Source: Williamsia faeni
GTDB lineage: Bacteria > Actinomycetota > Actinomycetes > Mycobacteriales > Mycobacteriaceae
Reading direction: 5' to 3'
Length of the DNA: 64,000 bases
Assembly (NCBI GenBank): GCA_003202005.1
Contig: QJJF01000011.1
Span: 121,149-185,148, forward strand
The notes under the pieces are model-generated. The model saw nothing but the letters and a program-made list of their open reading frames with translations, made no database searches and was not told where the DNA came from. Shown piece by piece: positions 61,694 through 64,000 of the stretch; the stretch's first letter is position 1, and each line of letters opens with the position of its first letter. The position numbers were made by a program, and so were the translations under genes.

Positions 61694-62938
61694 ATGCACA
61701 CAATCGTGATCCCCGCGTTCGGACCGCTCGGCGACGTGATTCCCTATGTCGGCTTGGGTATTCGGTTACAGGACAACGGCTACCGGGTTGTGGTCGCCGC
61801 GACGCGGGCGTTCGAAGACCTCGTCACCGGAGCCGGGCTCGAGTACCGGCCTCTTCCGCGCGATATCGAATCCGAGACGCGCCAATCCCCGGTGGCACAG
61901 CGCCTGCTCGAGGGCGGACGCGCCCGGCCGTCGCGAAAACTGGTGCAGGACATGGTCGGTGACATGCGAGCGGTGGCTTTCGCTGTCATCGATGTGGCGT
62001 TCGATGCCGATCTACTGCTCGTCCCGGCTCCGGTCTCGTTGTTCGGCTTCCACATCGCCGAAGGTTTCGACGTTCCCGCCATCGGAGTGTTTCTGCAACC
62101 GCTTGCCCCGACCGGTGACTTTCCCCCGCCGATGGCCGGGACCCGGTCCTTCGGGCGGGACGCGAACCGCGCGATGGGCAGGCTGCTCGCTGTCGGCGAG
62201 CAGCCGTTTCTGGGGTTGATCAATGAGGTGCGGGCGGCATTCGGAATGGCTCCCGTGTCGCTGCGCGAGCAGATCCGCAAGCGTCTCGATGAGTGGTACG
62301 TACTGCACGGGTTCAGCCCCGCGGTGGTCACGCGACCGTCGGATTGGCGGGCCGGGCTCGAGGTGGCCGGCTACTGGTGGCCGCCAACGGTTCCGGACTG
62401 GACACCCCCCGCGGAGTTGGTGGACTTTCTCGCCGCCGGCCCGCCACCGGTGTTCGTGGGCCTGGGCAGCACTGCAACCGAGGCCGGCGAGCGCTACAGC
62501 CGAATCGCGTGCTCGGCGTTGCGGCAGGGAGGCATGCGCGGTGTCATCGATTCCGGCTGGGCGCGGCTGACCGGCGACGGTCCGGACATGATCACCGTCG
62601 GTGATGTCCCGCATGACTGGCTGTTTCCGCAGATGAGTGCCGCGGTGCACCACGCCGGCGCCGGCACGGCGGCGTCGGGTTTGCGCGCGGGCGTTCCCGC
62701 CGTGCCGTTACCGGCGATCGGGGACCAACCGTTCTGGGCCAATCGTCTGCAGTCGCTCGGGGTGGCTCCCGCAGTGATCCGGCGCAAAGATCTCACCGTC
62801 GGTCGACTCGCGAACGCGGTCACGGCGGCCGTCTCGGATCCGCGTTACCGGGAACGCGCAATGATTGTTTCTGAGCGCTTGCAGACCGAGGACGGTGCGA
62901 CGGCCGTTCTCGAGGCTGTCGAAGAACACCTGCATTGA
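61694..62938 (+). CDS. GT1-family glycosyltransferase
   Basis: A 414-residue GT-B glycosyltransferase of the UGT/MGT type: FGPLGDVIPYVGLG at the N-terminus, FVGLGSTATEAGER, and the donor-site VHHAGAGTAASGLRAGVPAVPLPAIGDQPFWA. It is close in type to mycobacterial enzymes that glycosylate lipopeptides. It converges on the NRPS at the right edge (34 bp apart), so it may decorate that product. No ribosome site is evident before ATG 61694, so coupling with the upstream gene is likely. Confidence 0.85.
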   Translation: MHTIVIPAFGPLGDVIPYVGLGIRLQDNGYRVVVAATRAFEDLVTGAGLEYRPLPRDIESETRQSPVAQRLLEGGRARPSRKLVQDMVGDMRAVAFAVIDVAFDADLLLVPAPVSLFGFHIAEGFDVPAIGVFLQPLAPTGDFPPPMAGTRSFGRDANRAMGRLLAVGEQPFLGLINEVRAAFGMAPVSLREQIRKRLDEWYVLHGFSPAVVTRPSDWRAGLEVAGYWWPPTVPDWTPPAELVDFLAAGPPPVFVGLGSTATEAGERYSRIACSALRQGGMRGVIDSGWARLTGDGPDMITVGDVPHDWLFPQMSAAVHHAGAGTAASGLRAGVPAVPLPAIGDQPFWANRLQSLGVAPAVIRRKDLTVGRLANAVTAAVSDPRYRERAMIVSERLQTEDGATAVLEAVEEHLH

Positions 62939-62972
62939 CAGCCGCGGATCACGGGAACGTCTGTGGACCTTG

Positions 62973-64000
62973 TTATTCCAGTGTGTTGAGGTACTCGTGC
63001 AAGATCTTGCCGACCTCGGCCGCGGGCTTGGGCAGGTCGAGATCCATGTGTGCAATGTCGATGTCGCGCGTCGCGATTCGACCGTGGATGTATTCGCTCC
63101 ATGTTTCGGGGAGTGCTTCAGTCGACGATTTCTGGACCGGACTGATCGTCGCCCGCAGCAGCAACGCGTCACCGTGATAAACCGGCATCGTGTGTTCGGT
63201 CATGATCGACACGTCGTTCTTGAAGATGCGGAACGCACTGGCGAGGAACGACTCGTACTCCGCAGTGTCGATCACATCGCCATAGCGTTGCCGGATCCAT
63301 TCCCGGATCGCTTTGCGCACGTACTCGTCCGATGGCGCTTGATCCATCGCCTTCCGGGCTTCGTCGCCCATCGGCGCGCTGTCGAGCAGGCCGAGGAATG
63401 CGACTTCATGGCCGCGCCGCTCCAACTCGGCCGCGACCGCGTGGGCGACCACACCGCCGAAAGACCATCCGAGAACATAGAACGGTCCGTCTGGCTGGAT
63501 CGCCAGGATGTCATCGATGTACTCGGCGACCATCGCGTCGATCGATTCTGCCAGCGGAGTCACGCCGTCGAAGCCGCGCGCCTGAATGCCGTAGATGGGG
63601 CGGTCTTTCAGATGTTTCGCCAGACCGCGGTAGCACCAGCTGAGCCCGCCACCGGGGTGCATGCACCACACCGGTGGTTTCGAGCCGACGTCTCGAATCG
63701 GCAGCACGCCGGCGAATGCTTCGGCGGCCATCGCGGTGAGCTCGATGGCCTGTGCCTCGGTGGACGGAGTGGGTGCCGGGGCGCGATCGTCCTTCATCAG
63801 TTCGGACACGAGGCCGCCCACCGTCGGCGTTTCGAACATCACGCGGACGGGCAGGTCGATCCCGATCTCAGCCCGGATGCGACTCAATAGTTTTGTTGCG
63901 CTGAGGGAGTGGCCGCCGAGTTCGAAGAAATCATCATCCAAACCCACCTGCGGAAGACCCAACACCTCCGCAAACAACCCCGCCACAATCTCCTCCACCG
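62973..64000 (-). CDS. Non-ribosomal peptide synthetase, C-terminal carrier and thioesterase domains
   Basis: The frame runs off the right edge; the visible 342 residues hold a carrier domain (phosphopantetheine Ser in [11 protein letters not shown]) and a type I thioesterase ([13 protein letters not shown], nucleophile in GWSFGG, Asp in LLDSAPMG, His in IAHMDLD). It is the releasing end of a multi-module NRPS whose remainder lies outside. The thioesterase is more canonical than that of the NRPS at 1652-5602. The convergent glycosyltransferase next door suggests a glycosylated lipopeptide, but the domains that would prove this are not in the window. Confidence 0.92.
   Translation of the reverse strand, partial: VEEIVAGLFAEVLGLPQVGLDDDFFELGGHSLSATKLLSRIRAEIGIDLPVRVMFETPTVGGLVSELMKDDRAPAPTPSTEAQAIELTAMAAEAFAGVLPIRDVGSKPPVWCMHPGGGLSWCYRGLAKHLKDRPIYGIQARGFDGVTPLAESIDAMVAEYIDDILAIQPDGPFYVLGWSFGGVVAHAVAAELERRGHEVAFLGLLDSAPMGDEARKAMDQAPSDEYVRKAIREWIRQRYGDVIDTAEYESFLASAFRIFKNDVSIMTEHTMPVYHGDALLLRATISPVQKSSTEALPETWSEYIHGRIATRDIDIAHMDLDLPKPAAEVGKILHEYLNTLE

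Overview
The window is GC-rich actinobacterial DNA, most likely from a mycolic-acid-producing member of the Mycobacteriales (Gordonia, Rhodococcus, Nocardia or Mycobacterium type). The evidence is an antigen-85-like mycolyltransferase at the left edge, a CYP136-type P450 locus arranged as in mycobacteria, an F420-type LLM oxidoreductase, many GTG starts, GTGA/ATGA gene overlaps and leaderless-looking promoters. The genus cannot be fixed from the sequence alone. I see no tRNA, rRNA, CRISPR array or insertion sequence.

Layout. 1-6621: end of a mycolyltransferase, then an aromatic amino acid hydroxylase, a one-module EntF-like NRPS (C-A-T-TE) with a tyrosine-like specificity code, and a membrane-anchored catechol O-methyltransferase. 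Together they look like a small pathway to a hydroxylated, O-methylated aromatic amino acid product. 6813-9894: MmyB-like regulator divergent from a zinc dehydrogenase/SDR pair. 9924-15260: flavoprotein, CYP136-like P450, SDR and an unknown protein, with a divergent TetR across a very strong palindrome. 15399-24596: a three-gene operon of two giant unrecognised proteins (one with two LysM domains) and a peptidoglycan-binding-like protein. 25009-28691: secreted protein, His-tailed methyltransferase, HAD phosphatase and a damaged glycine-rich gene. 28996-35794: adenine deaminase, LLM oxidoreductase and a complete arginine deiminase operon (arcC-arcA-arcB-arcD). 36051-40941: hydrolase-fold protein lacking its catalytic residues, TetR, GH3 glucosidase, LysR. 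41080-42493: micro-ORFs, a small protein, repeats, flavodoxin. 42646-47474: Lrp regulator with the tyrosine/homogentisate degradation genes. 47577-55291: small regulator-like protein, vWA protein, metallo-beta-lactamase-fold protein, double-LysM protein, then caspase, alpha/beta hydrolase and CHAT-membrane protease. 55324-62938: redox genes (epimerase, SDRs, second zinc dehydrogenase, carboxymuconolactone decarboxylase-like), RibD-type reductase and a glycosyltransferase. 62973-64000: 3' end of a second NRPS.

The most interesting signal joins two distant loci. A directional element (12-bp palindrome GTAGTnnACTAC followed by TCGTGCG) lies about 100 bp upstream of the start codon of the LysM giant gene, of the small double-LysM gene and of the caspase gene, always in the same orientation to the gene. 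A degenerate copy precedes the 74-residue small protein. I infer a co-regulated system combining cytoplasmic LysM/peptidoglycan-recognition proteins, giant beta-rich proteins and a caspase/hydrolase/CHAT effector operon. I do not know a described system with this make-up.
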